From: Arsenicicoccus dermatophilus
GTDB lineage: Bacteria > Actinomycetota > Actinomycetes > Actinomycetales > Dermatophilaceae
Reading direction: 5' to 3'
DNA length: 64,000 bases
Assembly: GCF_022568795.1 (NCBI RefSeq)
Contig: NZ_JAKZHU010000001.1
Location: 2,666,001-2,730,000, forward strand
Shown here: positions 34,916 to 46,965 of the stretch, in pieces
Layout of the letters: every line of letters begins with the position of its first letter
How positions within the stretch are numbered: position 1 is the stretch's first letter
Made by a program: the position numbers and the translations under genes
Notes under the pieces: generated by a model
Databases searched by the model: none
Seen by the model: the letters and a program-made list of their open reading frames with translations, nothing else
Told to the model about the DNA's origin: nothing

Positions 34916-36220
34916 TCACCCGCCGAGGACCTGCTCGAGGTAGGCGTTGGCGAGCGTGCGCCCCGGGTCGAGCCGGTCCCGCAGCGCCCGGAAGTCGTCG
35001 TAGCGCGGGTAGACCGCGGCGAGCCGGTCCGGCCCGAGGGAGTGCACCTTGCCCCAGTGCGGCCGGCCCTCGTGGGCGGCGACGACCTGCTCGAAGGCCG
35101 CGAAGTAGGCCCGCGGGTCCTCGCGGTGGTAGCGGTGGACGGCCACGTAGGCGTTGTCCCGCTCGTGACCCGTGGACAGCCACGCGTCGTCGGCCGCCGC
35201 GAAACGCACCTCCACGGGGAAGGACACCCGGTCCCCCGTGCGCTCCAGCCACCGCTCGAGCTCGCGCAGCACCTCCGGGAGGGCGGCACGGGGCACGGCA
35301 TACTCGCTCTCCACGAACCGCACCGATCGCTCGCTGGCGAAGACCCGGTGCGAGGCATCGGTGTAGGTCCGCGCCGACAGCGCCCGGGCGGCGACGGCGT
35401 TGATCGCGCAGGTGGTGGCGGGGACCCGCGCCGCCAGCCGGCAGGTGAGGTCGAAGACCGTGTTGGACAGCAGCCGGTCGTCGAGCACGACCCGCCAGGC
35501 CGGCAGCGCGCGGCCGCTGTCGTCCCCGGGCGCCAGCCGGCGGTGGTGCTTGGTGAGGACCCGGTCGGTGTGCGGGAACCAGAAGAGCTCGAAGTGGTCG
35601 TGCTCGTCGACGTGACGGGCCAGGTCGTCCAGGACCCCGGCCAGGGTGTCCGGCTCCTCGCGCGCCTCGATCCGGAAGGCCGGCACGCACGCCAGCGTCA
35701 CCTCGGTGACGATCCCGAGCGCCCCCAGGCCGACCCGTGCGGCGTCGAAAAGCTCGCGGTCGTGCTCGCGGTCGCAGCGGCGCACCTGGCCGTCCGGAGT
35801 GACGATCTCCAGGGCCTCCACCAGCCCCGCGAGCCCGGGCAGGGTGGCTCCGGTGCCGTGGGTGCCCGTCGCCAGGGCCCCGGCGATCGACTGGCGGTCG
35901 ATGTCGCCCAGGTTGGCCATCGCCAGCCCCTGGTCGTGCAGCAGCGCGTTCAGGACGTGCAGCCGGGTGCCCGCGCGGACCCGCACCCGGTGGGTCTGCC
36001 GGTCGACGGCGACCAGGCCGCTCATCGCGTCCAGGCTCACCTGCACGCCGTCGGTCAGGGCGATCCCGGTGAACGAGTGGCCGGCGCCGACCGGCTTGAC
36101 CCTGCTCCCCCGCTCGCCGGCCTCGACGAGCAGCGCCGCCACCTCGTCGGCGGTCACCGGCCGGGGGACCCGCTCCGGCGAGCACACCTGGTTGCCCGCC
36201 CAGTTGGTCCACGTGGTCAT
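34916..36220 (-). CDS. FAD-linked oxidase, D-arabinono-1,4-lactone oxidase family
   Basis: 434 aa. TNWAGNQVCSPERVPRPVTA, KPVGAGHSFTGIALTDGV (VAO-type FAD domain, residues about 40-60), GDIDRQSIAGALATGTHGTG (FAD-pyrophosphate loop; the His is the usual flavin-linkage site) and the C-terminal ALO domain with GRPHWGKVH are present. It would oxidise an aldonolactone or sugar alcohol using oxygen. Its ATG overlaps the stop of the following-numbered gene upstream (ATGA), so it is co-translated with the aldolase-like protein. Confidence 0.88.
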   Translation of the reverse strand: MTTWTNWAGNQVCSPERVPRPVTADEVAALLVEAGERGSRVKPVGAGHSFTGIALTDGVQVSLDAMSGLVAVDRQTHRVRVRAGTRLHVLNALLHDQGLAMANLGDIDRQSIAGALATGTHGTGATLPGLAGLVEALEIVTPDGQVRRCDREHDRELFDAARVGLGALGIVTEVTLACVPAFRIEAREEPDTLAGVLDDLARHVDEHDHFELFWFPHTDRVLTKHHRRLAPGDDSGRALPAWRVVLDDRLLSNTVFDLTCRLAARVPATTCAINAVAARALSARTYTDASHRVFASERSVRFVESEYAVPRAALPEVLRELERWLERTGDRVSFPVEVRFAAADDAWLSTGHERDNAYVAVHRYHREDPRAYFAAFEQVVAAHEGRPHWGKVHSLGPDRLAAVYPRYDDFRALRDRLDPGRTLANAYLEQVLGG

Positions 36221-37392
36221 CCGAAGGCCTTTCCCTCGCCGCGGTAGGTCGGCACCTCGCCGACCACCTCCCCGCCCTGCACCAGCAGGACGTCGTCGAA
36301 CCTCTCGCACAGCTCCCCCGCCTTGGCGTGCCGCCACCAGACGTGGTCGCCCACGCGCAGGTCGACGGCGGCCGGCCCGGTGACCGGGGTCTGCACCTCG
36401 CCGGCCCCCTCGGTGCCTAGCAGCCGCAGCCCGGCCGGCGCGACCGGGGTGGGCAGCCGGTCCCGGCCGTGGGCACCGCTCGCGACGTAGCCGCCCGCGT
36501 AGCACGTCGCCACGCCCGGCGTCGGGCGGCGCACGACCGGTGTCACGAACCACGCGGCCGGTCGGTGGCGGAAGTCGCGGTAGCCGTCGAAGAGGCGGGG
36601 CGACATGAGTCCGCTGCCCGCAGCCAGCTCGGTGACGGACGGGTCGTGGTCGAACAGGTGCAGGCTCCCCGTCCCACCGGCGTTCACCAGCTCCAGGGGA
36701 TGGCCCAGCTCGCCCTCGACGGCGGCGATGACAGCGGTGCGGCGGCGCAGCAGGTCGCGCTGGGAGGCGGCCTTCACGAGCCGTATGGCGGCCGAGGAGT
36801 CGGCAAGACCCGCGACCTGCGCGTCGTAGGCCATGACGCCGACCAGGTCGAGCCCGGGCTCGGCGAGCACCGCACGCGCGGCCGCCGCGGCCTGGGCGGG
36901 GGTCCGCAGGCAGGAGCGCCGCACGCCGAGGTGGGCGGGCCCGACGCGCAGCGAGGCGTCGACGTCGAGACAGACGCGCAGCGGCCGCTGCGCGGCGGCG
37001 CCGCGGGCCACCTCGCCCAGCAGCCGGACGTGCTCGGGGTGGTCGGTCGTCACGGTCACGGCCTGGCTGCGGGGATGACGCGCCAGGCGGGTGAGCGCGT
37101 CGCGGCCCACCGGTGGATAGGCCACCAGGATGTCCGCCACACCGTGGTCGACGAGCCAGAGGGCCTCGTCGAGGCTGTAGGCGAGCACCCCGGTGAAGCC
37201 CTGGCCGAGTGCCCGCTCGAGCAGCGCCCGGCACCGGACGGACTTCGACGCCACCCGCACGGGCAGCGGCGCGGCCCGCCCCAGCAGGGCGGCGGCGTTG
37301 ACGTCCCAGGCGTCGAGGTCGACGACGGCGAAGGGCGCTTCGCGACCGGCGAGCAGCCGGCGCAGCTCCTGGGCGCGGGGGTCGGGCGACAT
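36217..37392 (-). CDS. PLP enzyme, D-threonine aldolase/D-serine dehydratase-like
   Basis: 391 aa. Alanine-racemase-type barrel with PLP lysine K50 in VRVASKSVRC, GVLAYSLDEALWLVDHGV, VMAYDAQVAGL and LVNAGGTGSLHLF. The C-terminal D-serine-dehydratase-like domain ends DHVWWRHAKAGELCERF, whose H and C are the zinc ligands of that family. It would cleave or deaminate a D-hydroxy amino acid. A TAGAGT box lies 6 nt before the ATG. It heads a two-gene unit with the lactone oxidase. Confidence 0.82.
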   Translation of the reverse strand: MSPDPRAQELRRLLAGREAPFAVVDLDAWDVNAAALLGRAAPLPVRVASKSVRCRALLERALGQGFTGVLAYSLDEALWLVDHGVADILVAYPPVGRDALTRLARHPRSQAVTVTTDHPEHVRLLGEVARGAAAQRPLRVCLDVDASLRVGPAHLGVRRSCLRTPAQAAAAARAVLAEPGLDLVGVMAYDAQVAGLADSSAAIRLVKAASQRDLLRRRTAVIAAVEGELGHPLELVNAGGTGSLHLFDHDPSVTELAAGSGLMSPRLFDGYRDFRHRPAAWFVTPVVRRPTPGVATCYAGGYVASGAHGRDRLPTPVAPAGLRLLGTEGAGEVQTPVTGPAAVDLRVGDHVWWRHAKAGELCERFDDVLLVQGGEVVGEVPTYRGEGKAFG

Positions 37393-37398
37393 GCCCGC

Positions 37399-37404
37399 AC
37401 TCTA
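37399..37404 (-). promoter_or_regulatory. Candidate -10 box (TAGAGT), leaderless promoter of the aldolase-like/oxidase unit
   Basis: TAGAGT is followed by 6 nt (GCGGGC) and the ATG at 37392 on the minus strand. Confidence 0.4.
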
Positions 37405-37444
37405 GGGCTCCCCGCCCGAGCCCGCTCGACGGCGGCGCGTCGGT

Positions 37445-37469
37445 CCCGGCTCCCGCTCGGGAGCCCGGG
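37445..37469 (-). terminator. Possible terminator downstream of the polyprenyl synthase
   Basis: CCCGG-CTCCCG pairs with CGGGAGCCCGGG around a 2-nt loop with one bulge, about 150 nt after the stop of the polyprenyl synthase gene and upstream of the next minus-strand unit. Confidence 0.35.
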
Positions 37470-37620
37470 CGTGATGGTCGGTGCCCGTCGGCCCAGAGGT
37501 CCGTCGGCCCGGGCCACGGGGACCGGCTCACGGACCTGGCTCGTCGACTCCGGTCAGCCGGCCCAGGTCAACCCGCCCAGGTGCATCGGCTGTGCGGTCC
37601 GGCGACGGAGGTCCGCCCGT

Positions 37621-38598
37621 TCAGAGGTCGCGATCGACCACGCTGGCGGCCAGGGCCCGCAGGGCCTGCACCGCGTCCCCGTCCCCGAGGGGGGCGAGGA
37701 GGTCCTGGGCCTCCTGGGAGACACGCCGGGTGTAGTCCCGGGCGCGGTCCAGGGCCGGGTGGGCGCGCAGCAGCTCCAGCGCCCGGGCGTGGGCGACGTC
37801 GTCCTGGCGCAGGTCCTGGGCGAGCAGGCCCTGCAGCTCGGCGTCGGCGGGGTCCGTGGACGCCTTCACGTAGATCACCGGCAGGGTGTCGACGCCCTCG
37901 CGCAGGTCGGTGCCCGGCGCCTTGCCGGACGCGTCCGAGGAGATGTCCAGGATGTCGTCGGCCAGCTGGAAGGCCACACCGAGCCGCTCGCCGTAAGCCT
38001 CGACGACGGAGCAGGTCTGCTCGTCGCAGCCGGAGAACATCGCGCCGTAGCGCGCCGCGGTCGCGATGAGCACGCCTGTCTTGTCGGCGAGCACCCCGAG
38101 GTAGTACTGCTCCGGGTCGGCGCCCTCCGGGCAGTCGTGGTCGTCACGGATCTGACCCGAGCACAGCCGCACGAAGGTCTCGGCCTGGATGCGCACCGCC
38201 TCCGCGCCGAGGTCGGCGAGGAGCCGGGACGCCGTGCCGAAGAGCAGGTCGCCGATCAGGATCGCGGTCGAGTTGCCGTAGGTCGCGTTGGCGGAGACCA
38301 CCGAGCGTCGCATCTCGGCCTCGTCCATGACGTCGTCGTGGTAGAGGCTGGCCAGGTGGGTCAGCTCGATGGCGGTGGCGGCGGCCTCCACGTCGGGGCC
38401 GAAGCCGTCGCCCAGCTCGGCCGCAAGCAGGGTCAGGATCGGGCGGAACCGCTTGCCCGACGAGAGCAGGTGCGCCGATGCCTCGGCGATGAAGGGGTCG
38501 TCGTGGTCGACCTCGGTCCGCAGCCGGGCCTCGACGGCTCGGAGCCCCTCGGTCAGACGAGCTTCGAGCTGCGGGGTCGCGCCCGGGAGAGCGGCCAT
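37621..38598 (-). CDS. Polyprenyl diphosphate synthase (menaquinone side chain)
   Basis: 325 aa from ATG at 38598. Trans-isoprenyl synthase motifs: GKRFRPILTLLAAELGDG, first Asp-rich motif in LTHLASLYHDDVMDEAEMRR, LADKTGVLIATAARYGA, and second Asp-rich LADDILDISSDASGKAPGTD. The position two residues upstream of each motif and the length fit heptaprenyl/octaprenyl synthases. It follows nuoN and lies in a locus rich in men genes, so side-chain synthesis for menaquinone is the likely role. A GTG at 38655 overlapping the nuoN stop (GTGA) would add 19 residues, but a hairpin lies in that extension. Confidence 0.85.
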   Translation of the reverse strand: MAALPGATPQLEARLTEGLRAVEARLRTEVDHDDPFIAEASAHLLSSGKRFRPILTLLAAELGDGFGPDVEAAATAIELTHLASLYHDDVMDEAEMRRSVVSANATYGNSTAILIGDLLFGTASRLLADLGAEAVRIQAETFVRLCSGQIRDDHDCPEGADPEQYYLGVLADKTGVLIATAARYGAMFSGCDEQTCSVVEAYGERLGVAFQLADDILDISSDASGKAPGTDLREGVDTLPVIYVKASTDPADAELQGLLAQDLRQDDVAHARALELLRAHPALDRARDYTRRVSQEAQDLLAPLGDGDAVQALRALAASVVDRDL

Positions 38599-38606
38599 GG
38601 CAGAGC

Positions 38607-38633
38607 GCGGGGCGCCCTCCTGGGGCGCCCCGC
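38607..38633 (-). terminator. Hairpin between nuoN and the polyprenyl synthase start
   Basis: An 11-bp perfect stem (GCGGGGCGCCC) with a 5-nt loop lies 18 nt after the nuoN stop and before ATG 38598. It may attenuate or end the nuo transcript, or be part of the N-terminal coding sequence if the GTG start is used. Confidence 0.4.
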
Positions 38634-38651
38634 TGCTGCCGGTGCCCTGCG

Positions 38652-40226
38652 TCACGGCAGGAAGGTCGACACGCGACCGGCCAGGTCGAGCAGGGGCGTC
38701 GGGAAGACGCCCAGCACGAGCGTCATGGTCACGCCCAGCGCGATCGCCACGGTGGTGGCGACGGACGGCGTGGCCACGTCGGCGGAGGAGTCGTCCCGCC
38801 CGCCGAACCACATCAGGCCGACGACCCGCAGGTAGGCGTAGGCCGTGATCAGCGAGCAGATCACGGCGACGACCGCCAGGGTCGCGCCCATGCGGCCGCC
38901 GTGCGCGACGGCGGGCATGAAGGCCGCGAACTTGGCCGTGAAGCCGGAGGTCAGGGGGATACCGGCGAAGGCCAGCATCAGGAAGCTGAACACCGCCGCA
39001 CCGACGGGGTGACGCCGGGCCAGGCCCGACCACTGGGAGATCGCGGTGGCCTCGGAGCCCCCACGACGGACCAGCGTGATCATGGCGAAGGCGGCGATGG
39101 TGGTGAAGCCGTAGGCGACGAGGTAGAACATCGTCCCCTCGACGCCGGAGCGGTCGAAGGCCAGGACGCCCACGAGGATGAAGCCCGCGTGCGCGATCGA
39201 GGAGTAGGCCAGCAGGCGCTTCATGTCCGTCTGGGTGACGGTCAGCACGGCGCCGACGACCATGGTCAGGATGGCGACCGCCCACAGCGCCGGCTGGTAC
39301 GACCAGCGGTCACCCGCGAGCCCGACATACAGCAGACGCAGGATGGCACCGAAGGCCGCAGCCTTGGTGCACGCCGCCATGAAGCCCGTGACCGGGGTCG
39401 GGGCGCCCTGGTAGACGTCGGGGGTCCACGAGTGGAAGGGCACCGCACCGACCTTGAACAGCAGACCGACCAGGACGAAGAACGCGCCCGGCAGGAGCAG
39501 CCCGTCCAGACCGACGGTGGTGCCGATCGCCTGGGCGATCCCCGCGAGACGGACGGTCCCGGCGAAGCCGTAGAGCAGCGCCGCGCCGAACAGGAAGAAC
39601 GCCGACGAGAAGGCACCCAGCAAGAAGTACTTCAGCGCGGCCTCCTGCGAGAGCAGGCGACGACGCCGGGCCAGACCGGTCAGGACGTAGAGGGGCAGCG
39701 AGAGCACCTCCAGCGCCACGAACATCACCAGCAGGTCGCCTGCCGCGGGGAACAGCAGCATGCCCGTCATGGCGAGCATCGTCAGCGGGAAGACCTCGGT
39801 GGTGGTGGCGCCCAGGCGCAGGGCCATGGACTCGCCGTGGGAGCCCGGGGCCGCCGCGGCCGACTGGGTGAAGGCGTCGGGGGCCTGGGAGTCGAAGCGC
39901 TCGGCCATTGTCAGCACGCTCATGATGCCGAAGACGAGGAGTGCCCCCTGCAGGAACAGGGAGGGACCGTCGACGACCACGGCGCCGGCGGCGGTGGAGG
40001 CCCAGTGATCCTTGCCGCACGTCACCAGGGCCGCCAGGGCCCCGAGCAGGCCGACCAGAGCGACGGCCAGCTGCGTCATGGTGCGCGCGCGCCGGGGCAC
40101 GAAGGCCTCGACGAGCACCCCGACCAGGGCAGCCACCGCAACCACGATGACCGGCGAGATCGCCGCGTAGTCGATCGGCGTCATCTGGAAGTCCGCAGCG
40201 ACCAGGCTGTTGACCGTCGCGCTCAC
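38652..40226 (-). CDS. nuoN: NADH-quinone oxidoreductase subunit N
   Basis: 524 aa, about 14 membrane helices, one of the three antiporter-like proton-pumping subunits. Family segments: FVALEVLSLPLYVLTGL, ALKYFLLGAFSSAFFLFG, VPFHSWTPDVYQGAPTPVTG with the discontinuous helix, and LLAYSSIAHAGFILVG. Its ATG overlaps the nuoM stop (ATGA). It is the last gene of the nuo operon. Confidence 0.96.
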   Translation of the reverse strand: MSATVNSLVAADFQMTPIDYAAISPVIVVAVAALVGVLVEAFVPRRARTMTQLAVALVGLLGALAALVTCGKDHWASTAAGAVVVDGPSLFLQGALLVFGIMSVLTMAERFDSQAPDAFTQSAAAAPGSHGESMALRLGATTTEVFPLTMLAMTGMLLFPAAGDLLVMFVALEVLSLPLYVLTGLARRRRLLSQEAALKYFLLGAFSSAFFLFGAALLYGFAGTVRLAGIAQAIGTTVGLDGLLLPGAFFVLVGLLFKVGAVPFHSWTPDVYQGAPTPVTGFMAACTKAAAFGAILRLLYVGLAGDRWSYQPALWAVAILTMVVGAVLTVTQTDMKRLLAYSSIAHAGFILVGVLAFDRSGVEGTMFYLVAYGFTTIAAFAMITLVRRGGSEATAISQWSGLARRHPVGAAVFSFLMLAFAGIPLTSGFTAKFAAFMPAVAHGGRMGATLAVVAVICSLITAYAYLRVVGLMWFGGRDDSSADVATPSVATTVAIALGVTMTLVLGVFPTPLLDLAGRVSTFLP

Positions 40227-41760
40227 TTGTGGCTCCCCTCGGAGGTGGCCTGCGCACCGGCGTGCGGCGCGGGGTCGGCGATGCCGACCGTCTGCAGGGT
40301 CTTGGTGATGGCCGGGTTGATCACGTCGAGCGCAGGGCGCGGCCAGAGGCCGAGGACCAGGAAGCTCGCGACGAGCGGGGCCACGACGAGCTTCTCGCGC
40401 CCGGTCAGGTCACGGACCCGGCCGGCGACCTCCGGCTTGGGCCCGGTGAACACCCGCTGGTAGGTCAGCAGGATGTAGAGGCCCGCGAGGATCACGCCCA
40501 GCGCGGCGAACGCGGCCACGGCCGGGTGCCGCTGATAGGTCCCGACGAGCACGAGGTACTCCGAGACGAAGGACGCCATCGGGGGCAGCGCCAGACCGGC
40601 GAGACCCGCGACCAGGAAGCAGCCGGCGAGCACCGGGGTGACCCGCTGCCAGCCTCCGAAGGCCGGGATCTGGGCGCTCCCCCGTCGGCGGATGAGCATG
40701 CCGACGATGAGGAACAGCGCGGCCGTGGAGAAGCCGTGGTTGATCATGTAGAACGCCGAGCCGTTGCCACCCGTGCGGGTGAAGGCGAAGATCCCCAGCA
40801 CGATGAAGCCGAAGTGGCTGATCGAGGTGTAGGAGACCAGGCGGAGCATGTCCTTGCTGCCGATCGCCAGGAAGGCGCCGTAGAAGATCGAGACCAGCGC
40901 CAGGCCGATGACGACGGGGGCTGCCCAGCGGCTGGCCTCGGGGAAGAACGGCAGGCAGAACCGCAGCATCCCGAAGGTGCCGATCTTGTCCAGCACGCCG
41001 ACGAGCAGCGTCGAGGTGGCCGGGGTGGCCTCCTCGGCGGTGTCGGGCAGCCAGGTGTGCAGGGGCCACATGGGGGCCTTGATCGCGAAGGCGAGGAAGA
41101 AGCCCAGGAACATCAGGCGCTCGGCCCAGGGGTTCATGTCCAGGCCGACGAGCTTGCCGATCATGAAGCCGTCCGCGCCGCCGGGGCCGTGCACGTAGAG
41201 CGCGATGAGCGCCACGAGCATCACCAGACCACCGGCCAGGGAGAAGAGCAGGAACTTCAGGGCCGCGGCGCGCCGACGGGGGCCGCCGAAGCCGGCGACC
41301 AGGAAGTAGACCGGCACCAGCATGGCCTCGAAGAACACGTAGAACAGGAAGACGTCCGTCGCCGCGAACACACCCACCATGAACGGCACCAGCAGCAGGA
41401 GCAGCGCGAAGTAGGTCTTCTCGCGGGTCCCGCCCTCGGGCACGTCGTGCCAGGCCGCCAGGAGGCAGATCGGCGCCAGCACGAGCGCCATCAGGATGAG
41501 CGTCAGCGAGATGCCGTCGACGCCCACCGCGTAGCTCACCCCGAAGGACGGGATCCAACGGTGCTGCTCGGTGAGCTGCATGGCCGCCGAGTCCGTGTCG
41601 AAGCGCAGCGCGGCGACTATCCCGAGCAGCAGGGTCACGACCGAGAAGCCGAGAGCGACCTGCTTGGCCCTGCTCGCGAGGGTCGACGGGAGGCAGGCCA
41701 CGACGACCGACCCCAGCAGGGGGATCACCATCATCGCGGTGAGCCAGGGGACGTTGGACA

Positions 41761-41761
<1 letters not shown>
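40223..41761 (-). CDS. nuoM: NADH-quinone oxidoreductase subunit M
   Basis: 512 aa from ATG at 41761; the longer frame upstream is antisense-like nuoL sequence. Antiporter-like membrane subunit: FFEAMLVPVYFLVAGFGG, FAIKAPMWPLHTWLPDTAEE with the pumping Lys, GVLDKIGTFGMLRFCLPFFP, VSYTSISHFGFIVLGIFAFT. The start overlaps the nuoL stop by one base (TGATG). Confidence 0.96.
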
Positions 41762-43710
<1,949 letters not shown>

Positions 43711-43723
43711 GCCGTTCGCTCCT

Positions 43724-44023
43724 TTACAGCTTCAGCAGGTTGGCGTCGTCGACCGAGGCCGACCGGCGCGCGCGGAAGATGGACATGATGATGGCCAGGC
43801 CGACGACGACCTCGGCCGCCGCCACGACCATCACGAACAGCGCGATGGCCTGGCCCTCGAGGTTGCCGCGCATGCGCGCGAAGGTCACGAAGGCAAGGTT
43901 GGCAGCGTTGAGCATGAGCTCGACGCCCATGAAGACGATGATGGCGTTGCGCCGCACGAGCACGGTGACCGCGCCCAGGGCGAACAGCACCGACGCCAGG
44001 TAGATGTAGTTCATAAGGCTCAT
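43724..44023 (-). CDS. nuoK: NADH-quinone oxidoreductase subunit K
   Basis: 99 aa, three membrane helices. [18 protein letters not shown] contains the conserved Glu of helix 2 and [17 protein letters not shown] that of helix 3, both on the proton path near the quinone site. ATG at 44023 overlaps the nuoJ stop (ATGA). Confidence 0.95.
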   Translation of the reverse strand: MSLMNYIYLASVLFALGAVTVLVRRNAIIVFMGVELMLNAANLAFVTFARMRGNLEGQAIALFVMVVAAAEVVVGLAIIMSIFRARRSASVDDANLLKL

Positions 44024-44787
44024 CGCGTGCGCCCCTCCTCGATCTCGCGCTCGATGGCGTGCTCGATGTCCTCGAACTGGCCCGGCTGCGCGACCTGGTC
44101 GCGGGCGCCGAGGACGCGGCTGACGGAGATCTCCGCCGGCGTGCCGTCCGGGAGCAGGGCCGGGGTGTCGACGGCGTTGTGCCGGGCGTAGACACCCGGG
44201 GCCGGCAGACCGGCCGGGAACTGCCCGGTCCGGAACCGGCGTGCGGCGTACTCGCGCTGCGTGGTCCGCGGGACCAGACGTTCGCGGTGCGCCAGCACCA
44301 TCGCGGCCATGGCCGCGGTGATGAGCAGCGCGGAGGTGAGCTCGAAGGTCCACACGAAGGGGCCGAAGATGAGGTTGGCCAGGGCGTGGACGTTGCCCTC
44401 CGCGTTGGCCTTGTCCAGCCCCACCGCCGGGGGCAGCTGCGAGCGGCCGATGATCCCGACGAGCATCGCGCCGAGGCCGAGGCCGAGGAGCACGCCCCAG
44501 ACGCGGATCCCGCGGTGGGTCTCCACGGTGGAGTCGGAGGAGTCCACGCCGATCATCATCAGCACGAAGAGGAAGAGCATCATGACGGCGCCGGTGTAGA
44601 CGATCACCTGCACGACGCCGAGGAAGTCGGCCCGCTGCGCCAGGTAGATCACCCCTAGGTTGATCATGATGAGGGCCATGCACATGGCGGCATACACCGC
44701 CTTGCGGGCAAAGACCAGGCCGAGCGCCGCGAGCACGCAGACGATCGACAGGATCCAGAAGAGCACGGCCTCGCCGCCACCGGTCAT
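44020..44787 (-). CDS. nuoJ: NADH-quinone oxidoreductase subunit J
   Basis: 255 aa, five membrane helices: [40 protein letters not shown] followed by [18 protein letters not shown] (the conserved helix 3 that shows a pi-bulge in known structures). The C-terminal tail of about 85 residues is polar and longer than in E. coli, as in other actinobacteria. Overlaps nuoI by 4 nt. Confidence 0.95.
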   Translation of the reverse strand: MTGGGEAVLFWILSIVCVLAALGLVFARKAVYAAMCMALIMINLGVIYLAQRADFLGVVQVIVYTGAVMMLFLFVLMMIGVDSSDSTVETHRGIRVWGVLLGLGLGAMLVGIIGRSQLPPAVGLDKANAEGNVHALANLIFGPFVWTFELTSALLITAAMAAMVLAHRERLVPRTTQREYAARRFRTGQFPAGLPAPGVYARHNAVDTPALLPDGTPAEISVSRVLGARDQVAQPGQFEDIEHAIEREIEEGRTR

Positions 44788-45542
44788 CGCCGGACTCCCT
44801 TCACCGAGTCACGAGTGGCCTGCTGGCCGGAGCTGAGGGTGTCGACACCCTCGACCGGGTCGCCGGTCGAGGCCGTTCCGTCCACGGGGTGCGCGTCGTG
44901 CTCGGCGACCCAGCGCTCCTGCGCGGGGGTCGCACCGGTGACGCGCCCACGGAAGTAGTCCCGCTCCTCCATGCCCTCGGCCATCGGGTGCGGCGGGGCC
45001 ACCATCCCGGACTGCAGCGGGGCGAGGAGCTGGTGCTTCTCGAAGATCAGGTCGGAGCGGGTGTGGTCGGCCAGCTCGTAGAAGTTGGTCATCGTGAGCG
45101 CCCGGGTCGGGCACGCCTCGATGCACATCCCGCAGAAGATGCAGCGCAGGTAGTTGATCTGGTAGACGCGGCCGTAACGCTCGCCCGGGGAGAACCGGGC
45201 CTCCTCGGTGTTGTCCGCGCCCTCGACGAGGATGGCGTCGGCCGGGCAGGCCCACGCGCACAGCTCGCAGCCGACGCACTTCTCCAGACCGTCCGGGTGG
45301 CGGTTGAGCTGGTGCCGGCCGTGCCAGCGCGGCGCCGTCGGGCGCTTCTCCTCGGGGTAGTTCTCGGTGTAGCGCTTGCGGAACAGGGTGCGCAGCGAGA
45401 CCCCGAAGCCGGCCTGGGGGCCGAGCGCCTCGGTGATCGGGTCGGCCTTGGGGCGACCCTGCTCGTCGGATCGACCGGCCCGGGCGACCTCGCTGCCGGG
45501 GCGCGGGGCGTCGGGCGCGGGCTTGCCCTTGCGGTCAGCCAC
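44784..45542 (-). CDS. nuoI: NADH-quinone oxidoreductase subunit I (2x 4Fe-4S)
   Basis: 252 aa from GTG at 45542. Two ferredoxin-type motifs, [12 protein letters not shown] and [12 protein letters not shown], bind clusters N6a and N6b, which pass electrons towards NuoB. Long polar tails flank the core at both ends (about 50 residues N-terminal, 70 C-terminal). The start overlaps the nuoH stop by 8 nt. Confidence 0.96.
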   Translation of the reverse strand: MADRKGKPAPDAPRPGSEVARAGRSDEQGRPKADPITEALGPQAGFGVSLRTLFRKRYTENYPEEKRPTAPRWHGRHQLNRHPDGLEKCVGCELCAWACPADAILVEGADNTEEARFSPGERYGRVYQINYLRCIFCGMCIEACPTRALTMTNFYELADHTRSDLIFEKHQLLAPLQSGMVAPPHPMAEGMEERDYFRGRVTGATPAQERWVAEHDAHPVDGTASTGDPVEGVDTLSSGQQATRDSVKGVRR

Positions 45543-46965
45543 GGTGGTCCTCCTCGTGGTCGGTCGTCGTGGCGTAGGCCACGGCGGGGGCGGCAGCGAC
45601 GCTGCGCCGGACGTCGTAGCCCGGCTCGGCGAGCGTCTGCCCGGGCATCGGCGGGACCGGGTGGCCGCCGGCGAAGGGGTTGACCTCGGCCGGGTGCTCC
45701 GGGTGCATCGCGGCCTGGCGCGTCTCGTTGCGGCTCTCGACCAGCCAGGTCGCGACCAGTGCCCCGACGAGGAAGAGGCCGACGATGACCAGCAACGAGA
45801 CGTAGAAGGTGCGACCGCCGAAGCTCACCGAGGTGCCACCGAGGTGACCGAGCATGGCCGCGCGGACGAAGGCCACCGCGAGCACCCACACCAGGGTCAT
45901 CGGGATGAGCATCTTCCAGCCGAAGGCCATGAACTGGTCGTAGCGGGTGCGGGGCAGGGTGCCGCGAACCCACACGAAGAAGAACATGAACAGCCAGAGC
46001 TTGATGGTGAACCACAGCAGGCCCCACCACCCGTGGTTGACCATGCCGTCGCCCAGCATCGTCAGCGGCGGCGGCGCCTGCCAACCACCGAGGAACATCG
46101 TGGTGCACAGCGCCGAGACCGTGAACATGTTGACGTACTCGCCGAGGAAGAACATGCCGAACTTCATGCCGGAGTACTCGGTGTGGTAGCCACCGACGAT
46201 CTCGCCCTCGCCCTCGGCGAGGTCGAAGGGCAACCGGTTGGTCTCGCCGAACATGCAGATCACGTAGACCAGGAAGGAGAAGATCGCCGGGACGATGAAC
46301 CACAGGCTGGCCTGCTTGGCGACGATCTCGTGGGTCGACATCGACCCGGCATAGATGAAGACCGCCACGAGCGACAGGCCCATGGCGATCTCGTAGGAGA
46401 TGACCTGGGCCGTCGAGCGCAGTCCACCGAGCAGAGGGTAGGGCGACCCGGAGGACCAGCCGGCCAGCACGAAGCCGTAGGCCGCGATCGACGCGGCGGC
46501 CATGACGATGAGGACGGCGACCGGGGCGTCGGTCACCTGCAGCGGCGTGCGGTGGCCGAACATGGTGACCTCACCGGCCATCGGGATGATCGAGAACCCG
46601 ATGAAGCAGGTGGAGCCGGCGATGATCGGGGCCAGGTTGTACATGAAGGAGTCGGCCTTCTTGGGGGTGAAGGTCTCCTTCCACACCAGCTTGAAACCGT
46701 CGGCGAGGGTCTGGAAAACACCGCCGGGACCGAACCGGTTGGGTCCCGGGCGCTGCTGCAGGAAGCCCACGACGCGCCGCTCGAACCAGATCACGACCAC
46801 GACGCTGAGCAGCAGGTAGACGAAGGCGATCAGCGCCTTGATCAGCGTCAGCCACCAGGGCGTGTCGCTGAAGTCCGCACGGTAGGTACCGCCCGGCGCG
46901 AGCTCGGTCGCGAGCCGGCCGACGCCCGGGAGCGCCGCCGCCGCGAGGTAGGGAAGAGAGGTCAC
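45535..46965 (-). CDS. nuoH: NADH-quinone oxidoreductase subunit H
   Basis: 476 aa from GTG at 46965, about eight helices. Quinone-site loops are clear: [20 protein letters not shown] and [20 protein letters not shown] with HTEYSG. The C-terminal tail of about 70 polar residues ([20 protein letters not shown]...) is longer than usual and lacks membrane segments. GTGA overlap with nuoG. Confidence 0.96.
   Translation of the reverse strand: MTSLPYLAAAALPGVGRLATELAPGGTYRADFSDTPWWLTLIKALIAFVYLLLSVVVVIWFERRVVGFLQQRPGPNRFGPGGVFQTLADGFKLVWKETFTPKKADSFMYNLAPIIAGSTCFIGFSIIPMAGEVTMFGHRTPLQVTDAPVAVLIVMAAASIAAYGFVLAGWSSGSPYPLLGGLRSTAQVISYEIAMGLSLVAVFIYAGSMSTHEIVAKQASLWFIVPAIFSFLVYVICMFGETNRLPFDLAEGEGEIVGGYHTEYSGMKFGMFFLGEYVNMFTVSALCTTMFLGGWQAPPPLTMLGDGMVNHGWWGLLWFTIKLWLFMFFFVWVRGTLPRTRYDQFMAFGWKMLIPMTLVWVLAVAFVRAAMLGHLGGTSVSFGGRTFYVSLLVIVGLFLVGALVATWLVESRNETRQAAMHPEHPAEVNPFAGGHPVPPMPGQTLAEPGYDVRRSVAAAPAVAYATTTDHEEDHRG

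Noticed and set aside
38598-38655. GTG start of the polyprenyl synthase overlapping nuoN
   Set aside because: Not excluded, but the 19 added residues are low-complexity and contain the GC-rich hairpin; the internal ATG fits better.
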